Shown here piece after piece: positions 1 through 12,183 of a stretch of 64,000 bases of DNA (its first letter is position 1; each line of letters opens with the position of its first letter). The stretch is from assembly GCA_030737875.1 (NCBI GenBank), contig CM060912.1, positions 880,981,199 through 881,045,198 of the forward strand, written 5' to 3'. A program made the position numbers and the translations under genes. Source of the DNA: Allium sativum (lineage: Eukaryota > Streptophyta > Magnoliopsida > Asparagales > Amaryllidaceae). The notes beneath the pieces were generated by a model. The model did no database searches. It was given only the letters and a program-made list of their open reading frames with translations, and was not told the origin of the DNA.

Positions 1-126
1 ATTGGAAATTCTGGTTATTTTCAAAACCGATTCAAATTCAATTTATTTATTTCAAAAATAAATTGGTTTCAGTTCTAGTTCAAAACTAGTTCATTTCGAT
101 AAAAATCTATTTTTATCCTTTCAAAT

Positions 127-630
127 ATGGAGTTTTTCATCCCAGTTCTTTCCAATTCACATACTATGATTTTACACAAATTATTAATATTTTTAATAAT
201 TTTATCAAGGCCCGTACAGTCGATTTCCATCAACGGCCATCCAACTGCACTTACAGCGACCTTTTTCAAATTTGATTTGGACATAATTCCAAATCCAACT
301 GTTGGATTTCAAATTTCTAATATTCATTGGAAAGCTCTTTTCGATACGAACCCAACGGTTCCGGTTTTAGGAGAATCCGACGGTCGGATCTCCTGTAATG
401 TCAATTCGAAGTCAATGGTCGAAATTCACGAACTGTCGCGGCATGGCGCGTTCTATTCAGGCCATTATATATATATAATATATATATATTATATATATTT
501 CGTCGATTTCCTTTTTAAAATGAATTTTATAAATAGTTCTAAATTCGTTTCAAAAACAATTTCAACTTCATCTTCAATTTCAAATCGATATAATTTCAAT
601 TCAATTCGAATTCATTTCAATTTTATTTAA
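127..630 (+). other. Antisense open frame inside LTR copy A
   Basis: This is a 167-codon frame antisense to LTR sense. Its middle (FDLDIIPNPTV, then WKALFDTNP, then VLGESDGRIS, then MVEIHEL) recurs in the same frame antisense to LTR copies B, C and D, and in part in E. The C-terminal part here is low complexity, from a TA-rich tract. I recognise no family. It may be open simply because the underlying LTR block is conserved. Listed as an observation, not as a gene. Confidence 0.3.
467..507. repeat. TA-rich microsatellite inside the LTR
   Basis: A TATATA tract lies next to the conserved GGCCTGAATAGAACGCG block. Related TA tracts sit at the same place in copies B (about 27738-27752), D (49947-49982) and E (61817-61843), and they are of different lengths. 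A self-complementary tract at a fixed position in the LTR. Confidence 0.7.
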
Positions 631-1576
631 TTCGAATTCCAATTCGTTTCAATTCAAATTCTAATTCGTTTCAATTCAATTTGAATTTACCTTCTATTTA
701 ATTCAATTCGAATTCATTTCAAATTGATTTCAATTCAATTTAAGTTCGTTTTAAATTTCATTCAAAACGATTTCAATTCGTTTTTAATTCAATTTCAATT
801 TAATTCAATTTGAATTCATTTCTATTCAATTCGAATTCAAATTCACTTTCTATTCAATTCAATTTGAATTTCATTTCAAAATATTAAATTTTGAAATCAC
901 TTTTCAATATTCATTATAAAACGAATAAAATCGATATAAATATCGTTCGCGTCAAAATAACGCATTTCTAATCAACACGGCTTTATATTTTTCAAAAACT
1001 TCTTTATTCTATTCAACAAATGAATATTTATTCTATTCAACACATGAATCTGTATTTCTTTCAACACTTGAATAATCTCAACAAATGAGTACTGTCAACA
1101 CAAGAATCTTATTTTAAAATATTCATTATTTTCCCCATTGGAATGAGGCCCAATCAATCACCATATAATGTTAATTATATGGATTCCATACAACACATGT
1201 ATATAATAGCAACGATAAACAATCAACCATCATCCAAGGTGCACCACACAACTGCACAAGCATCAAATATAAATAATCAACGCTTACACAGCCTGTCGAC
1301 CAACCGATCGACATACAATTAAATAATTGGGATTAGTGTACGCTAAATTTCATCCCAATCAGTATCAGTCAAATCAGTGTATATAAACAAATCGGTCGAT
1401 TTGTTTATAAATATTCATTTATTCACATTCACGTTAAAAATTATATTTTTAACGATAATTAATTTATTTCAACACATTACATTTTATTATCGATTTCACA
1501 TCAACAACACAAACTAATTTCACAACACATCAATCAAACAAACAAGCCGTCCATGGTCTGTGGACGACAGGTGTTG

Positions 1577-1592
1577 GGTGCTGCTAAGCACC
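1577..1592 (-). other. Short stem-loop (GGTGCT/AGCACC) shared by LTR copies
   Basis: GGTGCT and AGCACC arms surround a 4-base loop, inside the block GACGGTGCTTAGCAGCACCC (LTR sense). Copy E has the same perfect stem at 60689-60704. Copy B (about 26629) has one mismatch and copy C is changed further. Confidence 0.4.
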
Positions 1593-1796
1593 GTCTGCAT
1601 CCTAGTATATATATAACTAGCAAAAGAAATTTAGAGTGAGAAGTTCTCACTGATAGCTAATCCAATACCACGACTCTTCCTATGTAGAAATCTTCGTCGT
1701 TTTCACCCTTTTTGTCACTTTCGTTGCCTGTAGCCACTACATATATAAAAATCACATTTTTATATTGTTGCTATGTATATAAAAATCATATTTTTA

Positions 1797-2060
1797 TTAT
1801 CATTCCATATGGATAAAAATCCCATTTTTACATCGCTACTATATAGATAAAAATTCTATTTTTACATCGCTACTATATAGATAAAAATTCTATTTTTACA
1901 TCGCTACTATATAGATAAAAATTCTATTTTTACATCGCTACTATATTGATAAAAATTCTATTTTTACATCGCTAATATATAGATAAAAATTCTATTTTTA
2001 CACCGCTACTATATAGATAAAAATTCTATTTTTACACCGCTACTATATAGATAAAAATTG
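1797..2060 (-). repeat. 34-bp tandem repeat, nearly 8 units
   Basis: The unit CATCGCTACTATATAGATAA plus AAATTCTATTTTTA starts at 1831, 1865, 1899, 1933, 1967, 2001 and 2035, an exact 34-bp period with few changes. A partial degenerate unit lies at the left. It lies just downstream (LTR sense) of the GC-rich island, where other copies have different tandem arrays or none. Confidence 0.9.
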
Positions 2061-2219
2061 TATCTTTTCTATTTTAAAAATCTAATCTTTTACTGACATA
2101 TATACAATAAAAACCCCATCTTCACCATGCTATACATGTGTAAAAATCAAATTAAAACAGTAAATAAATGTAGATAAAGGTAAAAACTCACATTTTTATT
2201 GTATTCAAAGGGGGAGGAG

Positions 2220-2592
2220 TGCTGCTAGGCGGCACGGGAGCTTTGACAGACGGCGTTAGGGGTGCGGAGGGTCGGAGGCAGTCGGGTGCGGCGTCGGGGG
2301 TCCCTGCGTGGGCCAGCGGTGGGCCAAGGGAGGGTTGAGGTGGGTTTTAGGGGGGGCTCGAGTGCTAGGTGGAGAGAGAAGAAAGGAAGAAGAGGAGAGG
2401 GAGGCGGCGGTGGGAAAAGTGGCGGGCGGCGCGACATCGTGCTTCGGGGTAGGGCTTGGTTGGTGGCAGGAGTTCGATCGAAGGAGTGGATAGGGAGAGG
2501 GTGAGGAGATAGGGGCGGCATGCCACCTTGGGGGAGGGTGGCGCGATGGAGTGGCGGCAGTCCTCCCCCCCTCCGCCGCCCCTTTCTCCTTT
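2220..2592 (-). other. GC-rich leader island of LTR copy A
   Basis: An abrupt GC- and CpG-rich stretch in an otherwise AT-rich LTR, lying directly downstream of the TATA region in LTR sense. The open frames here on both strands are low-complexity Pro/Arg/Gly translations and are not counted as genes. Copies B-E have islands at the same place with largely different sequence. Confidence 0.6.
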
Positions 2593-2632
2593 CATTTTTT
2601 TTCTGTAATGAATCGTGGAAGAAGAAGGGGGG

Positions 2633-2642
2633 TTTATATAAA
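2633..2642 (-). promoter_or_regulatory. Likely LTR TATA box, copy A
   Basis: TTTATATAAA is followed in LTR sense by CCCCCCTTCTTCTTCC, a pyrimidine-rich stretch of the kind found at plant start sites, and then by the GC-rich leader. It lies about 0.9 kb from the LTR start, as in copies B-E. Confidence 0.5.
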
Positions 2643-3533
2643 ATATTTATATTTAATTATTTATTGATTTCAAAAAGCAACTTTTATGTTTGAACCTGAA
2701 ATCGAACCCACCGACTGTCGCCCCTAGCGTATTGCCCCCTTCTGAACACAATGGGATATGTACCGTAAGCTGATTCGACCGATTCGATCAGTTTCCGTTA
2801 AATCAACATATAACTCTATATATTGAATTTGAACGCGCATTTCAATTTACTGGGGTCACATACTAACTCGAAAAATTCCAGAAAAATATTTTCTAGCTTC
2901 GTATTGACGATACGGTCCTAACAAAACTAGTTTCGGTGAATTCCGAGACCGTTGGAAAAATTGCCATTTTTCTGTCGATTAAAATCAACTAAAACGGGTC
3001 AAACACGTTTTCCTTTGCCACGCTCACATATTGATTCTAAAAATTATGAAATTTGGAATCTAGCAATAATTTGACATCACGGACCCAACAAAAGTGGTTT
3101 CGTCGAAATCCGAGGTCGTTTGCAAAATTTCCATTTTTAAAGGCCTGAATTAGCGACTATTCAGAATTTTCAACTGGACATATCTTTCGATTCCCGCTAT
3201 GAAATTTCGATTTTTCGGATTCGTTGGAAAGGTATTCACAAATAGATCCTATTATTTTTGGTTTCACTAAAATCCGGACTGTTTTGCACCCGGTACATTC
3301 AATTGAAGTTTGAAATCGAATTATCGAACTACCGCGCCATTTTCAATTCCTTATATAATTATATATAATTATTTATATTCTAATGACAACGTGTATAAAT
3401 ATATACATTCGAATTCTATTCAAAATAAATTTCTCGTCGATGTTATTTAAAATAATCTATTTTAAATGTTCAAAATTCGCTAAAATTGCCAAAATAAATT
3501 TTTTAAACTGGCCTAGATTTTCGGGTCGTTACA

Positions 3534-4135
3534 ATGGCTTTGCTAAATCCTAACATTACTATTTAGCCTTTCCAAACATAAACCATGCTTTGAATATCAT
3601 AGGGAGTATAATCCATGACTGAATCACCTTGTTAAGACCTAACAAGATAACTCAACCCTTCGGGCATAATCCATACCTGGAAATCCAAACCGAGCATAAG
3701 CCATACTCAAGTTATGATTGAGTTTTTCTTTTCAAATACTAATAAGTCATTCCGTCCTTGCGAGTATAATCCATACCGGGAGTTTTAGATCAAGTATAAA
3801 CTATACTCTAAACCGGGTTAAGAAGTCTTGTCACAACATGACAAGATTATTAAATACTGTCATGGATAATTCATGCTTGGAAATCCATTTTATTAAATAC
3901 ATAATCATTACATAACCAAAACACAATCTGATTGGTTTATCTTTGAGTCTAGAGCACGCATAGGGACTAAATCCTAATCTAGTACTTGTGTACTTCAACT
4001 TATCCATTTATTCATCAGATGGTTTTATTGTCCAGAATAAAATACGTCAGAGGATTAAATCCAAATCCAGTGTGTATATGAGTTGAAGTAGCCATCCGAA
4101 AATCCTAAAATAATTAAATACATATTTTATTCCAA
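3534..4135. other. Unassigned repeat-like sequence
   Basis: No coding sequence recognised. The motif ATAATCCAT(AC) or close variants recurs irregularly (about 3609, 3666, 3768), with ATAAGCCATAC near 3697. Two similar stretches, GGGACTAAATCCTAATCTAG near 3962 and GGATTAAATCCAAATCCAGT near 4052, suggest an old imperfect duplication. Probably LTR or internal debris of a gypsy element between LTR A and the gag remnant. Confidence 0.35.
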
Positions 4136-4139
4136 AGAA

Positions 4140-4868
4140 ATGTAAAATGCTATGGTGTTCTAATCCAAATCAGCTGATGATGATCTCGTGATTGCTTGAA
4201 GTTGGGTCATTCCTATTTTGGGGATTTGGTGGTGGTAGTGTCGATGTAGGCACTGTTAGTTGCTTAACCTATTCGAGCTGCTCTCCACGTCTGGTCTGCT
4301 CTTCGATAATGTCATGCAAGTTCTTTCCGTCATTTATGGCATGACCTGCCATATCATGGAATGTGCAATGTATCCCCAAATCCCGTTCTTTCTAAGTTGG
4401 CTCACTCCTGGGAGGCTTAAGGAGAGGAAGAGTTCCTCGTGCGTCGATGTATATATCCAATAATGAAGAATTGAGCTCGGTATACTTGTCGTACTTGGAT
4501 TCTTTTTGAAATCTCACATTTCTATCATTCTTCTCTGGTCCATGGTCTTATTCTTTTCAGAGTTGGATGGTCCTCCATCCTTTGCCACGTAAACATCAAG
4601 GTCATCCACCTCGATATTAGCATCCTCTTGCTACAAGAACCAATCTACCTCAAAGTAGAATTCACCATGGTTTCTTAGCGGGTCACGATGTAAAGAGATT
4701 TTGAAATCCAATTTATCCAAGATGGCTGGGACGACAACCATAAGTACCAAGGATGGTTCTGGTCAGTCCACCGGTGCCATCGCCGCATTAAACCTCTCCA
4801 GATATGAGCGTAGGATCTCGCTGAACCTCTGTTTGATAAAAGTAAGGGTCATGACATTCTTAGGTCGA
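4140..4868 (-). pseudogene. Decayed Tat-like Ty3/gypsy gag, C-terminal half
   Basis: Minus-strand translation, with stops and frame changes, shows two Gag signatures in order. Near 4850-4765 is the end of the Retrotrans_gag domain (MTLTFIKQRF, then ILRSYLERFNAAM). Further downstream, about 4500-4250, is the pre-zinc-knuckle part of Tat-lineage Gag (KYDKYTELNSSLLDIYIDARG, then CTFHDMAGHAINDGKNLHDI, then EEQTRRGEQ). In live elements Gag forms the virus-like particle in the cytoplasm. The frame is broken several times and the N-terminal half is missing here. A matching N-terminal half on the same strand lies at 36635-37610, so the two may be one gene split by the insertions between them. Lineage assignment is by motif memory only. 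Confidence 0.65.
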
Positions 4869-6723
4869 TATACATGTGTTGGATCTAGATTAACCCTAGT
4901 TGCGGGGGGAGGGGGGGAATAGGGTTTAATGGATTTTTACGAAGTACTAAAATTATCACAACATAGAAAATAAATGCAAGAATTAAATGATTTTAACTAG
5001 ATTTGGCAAACCCGACTACTGCTACATCCCAAATGTTTTTTACTATAATTAAAACAATCTCTATACTTACAAAATCCTTGTAAACTCGCGACACCTGCTC
5101 ACAACTGTTCTAATCCTACGCTCAAAACCCTGTACTGATTTTAAACCTAAAATCAGATTTTATCTGAACTACAATCCCGTTACTTGAAAAACCTAGTTAA
5201 AATCCTATAACTTAAACCCTAGTTTTATAGGAAAAACTAGAAAACAGATTTACAATCTACAAAACAAAGTTAAAACAATCAAAAATAAAATAAAATAAAA
5301 CCCTCCCTTCTTTTTAAATGAAATAGGTTAACCCAAATAAGAAAGAGCCCAATCCACTTTATTTCTTTGCAATGTCTTGGCTTCAAGAAATGTCAGTCGA
5401 AAGGGAGTTAGGGTTTTCCAACTTCCAAATCATTTCAACATCGGATTACTTGATTTTTTTCTTCGATTTTGGATCCAATTCTAGTTGCTCTGTTGATCAA
5501 TTGATTTTGCTATGGCTTGCGTTTGAAACATGAGTGAGTTCTCTGGATTTTTCTTTTGCTTTCGTATTTTCTTTCTTTTTGGTTTCGATGATTTGCCTAT
5601 GATGAATCGGTTAGTATATGTAGGGTTATACAAACCCTAAAACTATTCTCTGATTTCCCACGATGGCTTGGTTGATTTGTTGCGTGATTGTTGCCAAATT
5701 TTTGCTCTACTGTGAATTCCTCGTTTGTTTTTCTTGGCTTGTCATGCGTGATTTTAATGTTGAAAAATGATTTGTGGAATTATGGAAAAATATCATATGA
5801 TTTTGTGTCTCCTTGAGTTTGCATTGTGTATTTTGTAAAGCCTCCAAATTTCGAAAATGATACTTTCCAAAATGTGCATTGTTTCTTATTTCTGGAAAAA
5901 AATAATCACATCCCACTATTGATCTTTTCATGCTTAAATTTGAGATTCCTTACCTAAAATATCATTTTTATTTCTGGAAGCATTTGAAACATGAATGCTG
6001 AAAGATTTCTGGAATCAAATAGAAATGATTCTCTGCCTAAATTTATGCTTGCTATTTTCTAGAAACATTTAAAAATGTTTAATTTGACTTTGCCAATTCT
6101 GGAAATAATTAAAAATGTTTCTTGCGACATATTGTTTACCGAAAATATAATTTGGCATCTCAAATTGATTCGTTGAACACTTGCTATGTATGTATATTCG
6201 AACAACTGGAAATAACCCTCTGTGAATTCTGGAAAATTGATTAGCTACAATTAATTGCCAATTTCAACATAGCCCAGCAGGGCAAATGAAATTATGCCAT
6301 TTATTTGAATCATAGAATTAAAAGAAAAAATTCTATTTCTTTGGGCCATTCGAATGTCTCTGACTTGATATGATCATTTTTGAACATCCGTGAATATGTG
6401 AATCGATTTCTTGCCTAGTATATATACCGATCTCTGGAAAGATTTTTGCCCATTAACTATTGTCAAAAATGTGCATCACCATTCATGTTTTGTTATGTCT
6501 CCCACTCTTGTACTATCCATTCTTTAATCTTCCCTGTTGTGTATATTTGAGTTTTTGTTATATCTATATACATGACAGTTTTGCTCCATTTGTTTTGTTG
6601 GTTGACCATCTTGTTCTTTGTGCCTTGTTGCAGTAGTACATACATGCTGTTGCACCATGTTTATGTTTGTACATTATATTTACGCGCACAATTCTTGACA
6701 TGACTTGCATACCTTGCCAGGCT

Positions 6724-7508
6724 GTATATATGTATATATATGTATGATACACACACACAGACAGTTGTGTGTATATATATATATATATTTCTGTCTCACT
6801 TTTATCCTACCTAACTTTGAAACTTGCCCTCTTGCACATGCAGACCAATGTCTTGTGTACACCAATTTTGTCATGTTTTCAGAAGTGTACTCTTTTCTGC
6901 CTTGTGTATACATGCATGCTTGTACATTTTTCCATCCATTGTGCCTTTGAGTTTCTTTCTGACCTGAACAATTTGTAAAAACTGTCTTGGCCACATATAT
7001 TTGAAGCTGTGCATATGCTTGAACCATATTTGGACATGTATTTGTTGTCACCTGTGCACACCCAGACTTTGTTGCATTTGAAATCTTGTGCACTTTTCAT
7101 GTTCCATTTTTGGTTGTTACCACTAGAAATTCATGTGTATTTGTCCACTCTTGTTTTTCTTGTGACCTGGCTTGCACAAATGCATGTGCTTCTTTGTCAT
7201 CCATTGACTTGTGCAGTGTATACATGCATATATATATATATATACACATATACATATGCATATATATATATATATGTATATGTATATATGTGTGTGTGTG
7301 TACACACACAAACAATTACATGTATGTTTGTTTGGCTCGTGACATTTGAACTTGTCACTTGTACATAGCATCAGTGAAAATGTTGAGTGCTAATCAATGT
7401 TGCTGGCCACGTTTTTTGTATGGTTCGATCTTCATGCAGCTGCATATGTGCATACTCAAGCACACACACACACACACACACATGTGTGTTTTTGTGTATA
7501 TGAACTTG

Positions 7509-7554
<46 letters not shown>

Positions 7555-7590
7555 TGTGTGTATATATATATATATATGTGTGTGTGGCTT
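6724..7590. repeat. Cluster of TA, CA and TG microsatellites in the LTR
   Basis: Dinucleotide tracts lie at about 6724-6790, 7226-7312, 7460-7482 (CA), 7511-7552 (TA then TG) and 7561-7585. Equivalent clusters of different length occur in the other LTR at 14433-14525 and 15148-15232. Confidence 0.85.
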
Positions 7591-7762
7591 TGTTGAGCAT
7601 ATCAAACATGATATATTTGTCCCTGTTGTTTTAATGAATGACCATATTTTCCCTGCACAGAAAATATGCGTATATACATACACATGTAAGTGTATACATG
7701 TATCGTGCACGTGTAGTTTATATATGTGAGCACTATAGGATTTGTCAACCTTATGGTATTTT

Positions 7763-7777
7763 ACAGTGAATCACTGT
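7763..7777. promoter_or_regulatory. Palindrome ACAGTGA-A-TCACTGT in the LTR
   Basis: Perfect 7-bp arms around one base. A second palindrome of the same core (ACAGTG-T-CACTGT) lies at 8003-8015. Sireviruses are known to carry repeated palindromes in the LTR upstream of the TATA box; placement near the start of the LTR in minus sense fits. The copy in the other LTR (near 15408) has lost one arm. Confidence 0.45.
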
Positions 7778-8002
7778 GAATATCACAAGCCGTATAGACA
7801 CAAATGAAAAATATATACATACCAGATCAAGTCATGTAATATGATGAGAAACACACCAAAATTCTGAGACAAATAAACTTTTATAATAAAAATTATATCT
7901 GCTAGAATATAAAAATATTTTTGTTCTAGTTTACAGTGTGTTTTTGTGACAGGTAAGCAGGTGACTGGACTGACTAAAGAAGACAGATAGAAGGCAAGTG
8001 TG

Positions 8003-8015
8003 ACAGTGTCACTGT
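8003..8015. promoter_or_regulatory. Palindrome ACAGTG-T-CACTGT in the LTR
   Basis: Six-base perfect arms sharing the core of the palindrome at 7763-7777. Degenerate in the partner LTR near 15648. Confidence 0.4.
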
Positions 8016-8367
8016 ATGTGTCAATGAATGTATGAGTGATCGAGAGTGAGTTTGTACAATAGAGTGGAATGTAATCGAGTGTTCGAGTGTTGTAGTGAGT
8101 TACAAAAGAATTTGAATTTATAGTATTACAGTGAAATGTACAAATAGTGGAGTTATAAAATTTATAAGATTCAGATATTGAAATAAAATATTATATTTAA
8201 ATAAAATACTATTTGAATATTTAAATTCTTGTGCAGTGTATATTATTCAAATATAAATATTAATTTCTGTATGTGATGTAATATAATCGTACAATTGCAA
8301 ACACATACATAATAATATAGATGTTTGTTATCATCAAACAAAAATCATATAATTTTTATATACAACA

Positions 8368-8612
8368 ATCTCCCCATTTTGATGATGACAAACAAATATT
8401 GAGATTTTGAAAAGAATAAATGTGTTTGACAGTTAAGTGAAGAACTATCCCTATATGTATGCTCCCTCTATAACAGAACTCCCCCCTATATGTATGCTCT
8501 CCTTACAACAGAACTCCCCCTAAATATGTGCACGAGTGAAAAAAATAAATTGAACGAAATTTCATAACATATTCACTCATCGATCAAAATCTTAACCATT
8601 CTCCCCCTTTTG
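8368..8612 (-). promoter_or_regulatory. Multiple polypurine tracts before the 3' LTR
   Basis: On the minus strand four G-rich tracts occur in 245 bp: AAAAGGGGGAGAATGG (about 8612-8600), TTAGGGGGAGTTC (about 8522-8511), ATAGGGGGGAGTTC (about 8489-8477) and AAAATGGGGAGAT next to the LTR (8380-8368). Purine tracts prime plus-strand DNA synthesis. Repeated tracts are a known Sirevirus trait. Confidence 0.65.
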
Positions 8613-11286
8613 TGATCATCAAAAGGACACAGAAATTTAAAGTTTTGATTAAAAAAATGACTAGAAATATAGAATTAGCTTAAGAGAGAGAATTGCCATT
8701 ATAAATTTCATTCAGTCAAACAAAAACCATAATATTCTAAGAACTAGAAGCAAATTTCACATTTTAAAATGATGGATTTACGATGAAATTTTTAAAATGG
8801 AGAGAGTTAATTTTAAAACATATTGATTTCCAATTATTTTCAAATAGATTTTTAAAAATGAGTATAAAACAGTGATGGATTTGGTCTATGATTATAGATT
8901 CAATTTAAGTGATGCAATCAAATAATCTCAAATCCTAATAGCTATCAATTAGCTAATCATAAAATATCATAAAATGTTAATACATTTCACAAATTAGAAA
9001 ATGGATTGATATGATGGTTTTTACACACCAAGGAGAATTTCACATATATTTTATTCATATCAAATTATTTTCTTTTCTTATTCATTTCATTTAAGAGCAC
9101 ACTAACCATGCATAACCAGATCTTGGATTTTTAAATGAGGTCAGTTGCAACTTAAGTTTTAAGTAATCCCTTAACCACGCATGATCAGATCTTGGACTTT
9201 TAAATGAGGTTAGAGAAACACTTATGTATAGTATGTATTTATCATTTTCCCTTTAAAAAAAACCTCTTCAGCATATAAATCCAAAATGGATGATAGGAAT
9301 ATGGTAGGTACAGAAAAGATCATGATTTTTTTTCTAAATTAATATGAAATATGCTCAACTATACCGGGATTTTGAAATTTTTTAATTATCTCTATTTCCA
9401 AAAAATAATACAATCACATTTCCATCACACATTTTGAAATAGTATATTTAAGATGATTTCAAAAAATATTAAACTCTCCACATTAATATAAAATCATTAT
9501 GGATGACAAAAGGATGATAGTAAAAGAAATTGTTCGTGAAATAAGCGCCAATTCAAAGATATTATAAAAACTGTTCAAACATCATGAGAGTTCAAATAGA
9601 TTCTCCTCTTGTTGTGAAATATACTGCAGTCACAACTCATCACAATTTCAAAAATCTGATAATACTTTTGATGAATTATAAATATAGTTTAATTTGGTTA
9701 TTGATTTTAATTTCTGAATAAATAATCAACAAATGATTTTAAAATTGAAAATCAATTACAAGAGGGAATTGAAAGATCTATACAATTTGAAAAATCAAGT
9801 AGTTGAATGAGAAAAATATAAGACATCTAAGAGTGTTACCACTTGTTATCGCCATTAACGAGGATCCTAATACCACCCCAGTAGCTAACGAAGGTATCTC
9901 AGACACTGATTTTACGTCCTGCCTAAGCCACTTGGAGTTCCTAAACATCTATAGTGGCATTCCAATGAATTTCAAACAAAAAAAATCCAAGCACCAAGCC
10001 CAAGCAAGAATATCCAATTACCAAAACCAAGCAAACAAATCTAATAAGACGGATTTGTTTATCAAAGCAACAGACCATTATGTTTCAAACCAAGATTCTC
10101 AAGAAAAGATTTAAAAACTATTTCTAACAAGCACAGGAGACAGATCAAAGATGCACATGAGAATTTTTCAGAATCATCAAGGATGAGAGATAATTCATGA
10201 TCCAAAATTTAAAAAGTTTATTTGAAATCACTTGAATAGATGTAAATTTTGGGATATAATGAATCAATCAGACAAGATTATTAATTTCAAATCTAAGAAG
10301 TGTGAGAGATTAAAAAAATAAAAAAATTCAAATGATTTCAAATAATCAAATATCTAACAAAGATGATCATGAATAATAATGAATTTCAAGATGCAACACA
10401 GTGATTCAAGCCAAATGATTTTCAATTCAGAATAGACAAACCAATCCACAAACCAATGAAATTAAAAAAATAGTAGTGTGTTGTAATGAGTATAATTTTT
10501 CAAATCTTTTTAAAATGAATTAGAAGAAACTCAAAACAGTAAAGCTGTATGAAATTTCATTAATTTTTCAGATCTTCAAAATATTTATAATTCAAATTAA
10601 CAATATTCAAGATATAACAAGAATGCTTCAGCATTGTTAGGAATTCAAAAGAAATAAAATAAACTTCCAAATAATTGCAGAAATTTACAATTTTGAATTC
10701 AAGATATAGAAATTATCAAAACATGAGAGTTTTATACAAATGAAGCGAATTTCCAGAAAAATAAGAATTCTGCAACTTGAGGTAAAGAAGCTCAACAAGA
10801 AAAAATATATGGTAGTGACAAATCAAAACAGCTCAAGCAGAATGAAGAATAAAAGAAGGAGTAAAAGGAGGAATAGAAAGCATAATATAAAAAACAGAGA
10901 GTATAAACTAATTAACAAAAAAATGTGGGTCTAGAGAACAAACCTGATTTTCAATAGATGATGTGATCCTCTAACTCACCAGTCTTGGATGAGAAACATA
11001 TATCAATAGCTTCACTTCAATTATAGAACATACTTTGATTCTTCTAGAAGGCCGTTCCTCAGTCAGCCTCTGTTACCTAAGTGTTTAGAGGGTCGAGTGG
11101 TCTAGCAAAATTTGTAAAACCACTCTGAACTATGTTCATGACTTTAGGTACTCAAACTTTTTTGTATAACAATCCATCCAAATTTACCAACGTGCCTTTC
11201 AGAACCCAGATCAGTTTGAATTTAGACGAATTCATTTTGTTTCTTTTTGGGGTCCAAAATGGATTGTTACTAAACAAGTTTTCATT
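8613..11286 (-). other. Internal non-coding region of the Sirevirus-like element
   Basis: Very AT-rich; no pol domain recognised on the minus strand. An approximate tandem duplication (AACCATGCATAACCAGATCT and AACCACGCATGATCAGATCT, each followed by TGGA(T/C)TTTTAAATGAGGT) lies at 9103-9210. The plus-strand frames at 9803-10114 and 10740-10934 resemble nothing I know and look like chance frames in antisense. Confidence 0.55.
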
Positions 11287-12183
11287 TTATTTATGATTCA
11301 AAAATCCTTTGAAATTATTTGAATTCAAATTCTCAAGACGAACATTTCCAAATCTATTTGAAAGATTTTTGAAATCATTAGAATTCAGCTTTTCAAATCC
11401 ATTGATTTTCCCAAAGCCAAAACCATATTTATTTCCAATAGAAACTTGGTTTTGCAACAACATATTCAACGATTTTTCCACATTAGAAAATTTATCCAAA
11501 GTTGATTCTAGTTGCTGAATTTTAAATTTAAGAACGCTATTTTCTTTTATCAAATTTGAACAACGATTTATAACGATCTTTTTTTCAGCATCAGATTGCT
11601 TCAAATCAAAATTCTCATTTTCAAGTAATTTAATTTTGGCCTTGGACTAAGAATTTCAAATTTAAGTTGATTTTAATTTTCAATCTCAAAATTTTTAGAT
11701 TTTTTTAGATTTTCAATCTCTCTTTCAAAAACTAATTAAGTTTTCTGAATATCTTGTTTCATAATAGTTTCATATTTGGAATTTTAAGTCGTCTTAAAAT
11801 TTTCAAATTTTTTTTGCAAAAAAATTGTTTGTACTTACAAGCTCAATCTTGTTCTCTTTTAGGATCGGGATTTCATTTTCAAGTTTTTGAATGTTTTCAT
11901 TTTGATAAACAAGATCATTTTTCAAATTTAAACAATTTTCGCAAACAAAGTTTGAAGACTTCTTGACATTTTCAAGATTTGATTCCAAAATATTAATTTT
12001 GGTGGTCAACTCATGATTTTATGATTTCAGAGATTTGTTTTTCCATTGGAGATTATCAATAGATTTAGCTAAATCAGTACATGTATAAACTAAATCTTCA
12101 TATGAGAAATTTCATGTTGCATCATCTGTTGAGTCTTCATCGTTTGATCTATCTGAATTTTCATATTTTCTCCTTTTAGACAT
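11287..12183 (-). pseudogene. Sirevirus-like gag C-terminal coiled-coil remnant
   Basis: The minus strand gives a broken reading frame of about 299 codons from an ATG at 12183 (MSKRRKYENSDRSND). It then runs through EDLVYTCTDLAKSIDNLQWK, a long Glu/Lys/Asn/Leu coiled coil, and the landmark STLDKFSNVEKSLNMLLQNQ followed by GFGFGK. The motif KSLNMLL-NQ ahead of a Gly-rich tail is typical of the C-terminal part of SIRE/Maximus Gag, which in full-length elements follows the zinc knuckle. Stop codons near 12120 and 12018, and stops with a compensated shift at about 11810-11620, break the frame. The capsid part and zinc knuckle are absent. It cannot make a full Gag; mobility would have to come from a relative. 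Confidence 0.65.

Larger units (their letters stand above)
1..3533 (-). mobile_element. Giant-LTR family, copy A (partial LTR, Ty3/gypsy type)
   Basis: On the minus strand this is the first 3.5 kb of the same LTR seen at 15861, 32674, 47400 and 58750. It opens at 3533 with TGTAACGACCC and continues past the window edge. Shared landmarks read in reverse are the TATA region, a GC-rich island, a stem-loop, the GGCCTGAATAGAACGCG block and the CTAGTTCATTTCGATAAAA block near position 1. No polypurine tract precedes 3533, so it is a 5' LTR or a solo LTR, not a 3' LTR. Substitutions and indels against the other copies are frequent, so it is old. Confidence 0.85.
4877..8367 (-). repeat. 3' LTR of the Sirevirus-like element (3491 bp)
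   Basis: Bounded by TGTTGG on the left and ACAACA on the right in plus orientation, which gives TG...CA ends on either strand. It matches 12572-15860 along its length with many substitutions, so the insertion is old. It is rich in TA/TG microsatellites between 6720 and 7590; the short frames called there are simple-sequence translations (YIYIYI, HTHTHT) and not genes. Confidence 0.8.

Noticed and set aside
1799..2060. Regular repeats at 1799-2060 as a CRISPR array
   Set aside because: The 34-bp units are contiguous with no unique spacers: a plain tandem repeat in a plant LTR.
2225..2595. Several overlapping open frames on both strands rich in Pro, Arg or Gly
   Set aside because: They overlap each other in the GC-rich LTR leader. 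Composition explains the openness and no domain is visible.
6564..7729. Many frames such as YIYIYI, HTHTHT and CVCVCV
   Set aside because: Direct translations of TA, CA and TG dinucleotide tracts.
9803..10114. 103-codon plus-strand frame in the Sirevirus interior
   Set aside because: Antisense to the element, no known domain, no promoter and no second copy to test conservation.
10740..10934. Very basic 64-codon frame
   Set aside because: Lys/Arg/Asn-rich because the DNA is A-rich; no recognised motif.
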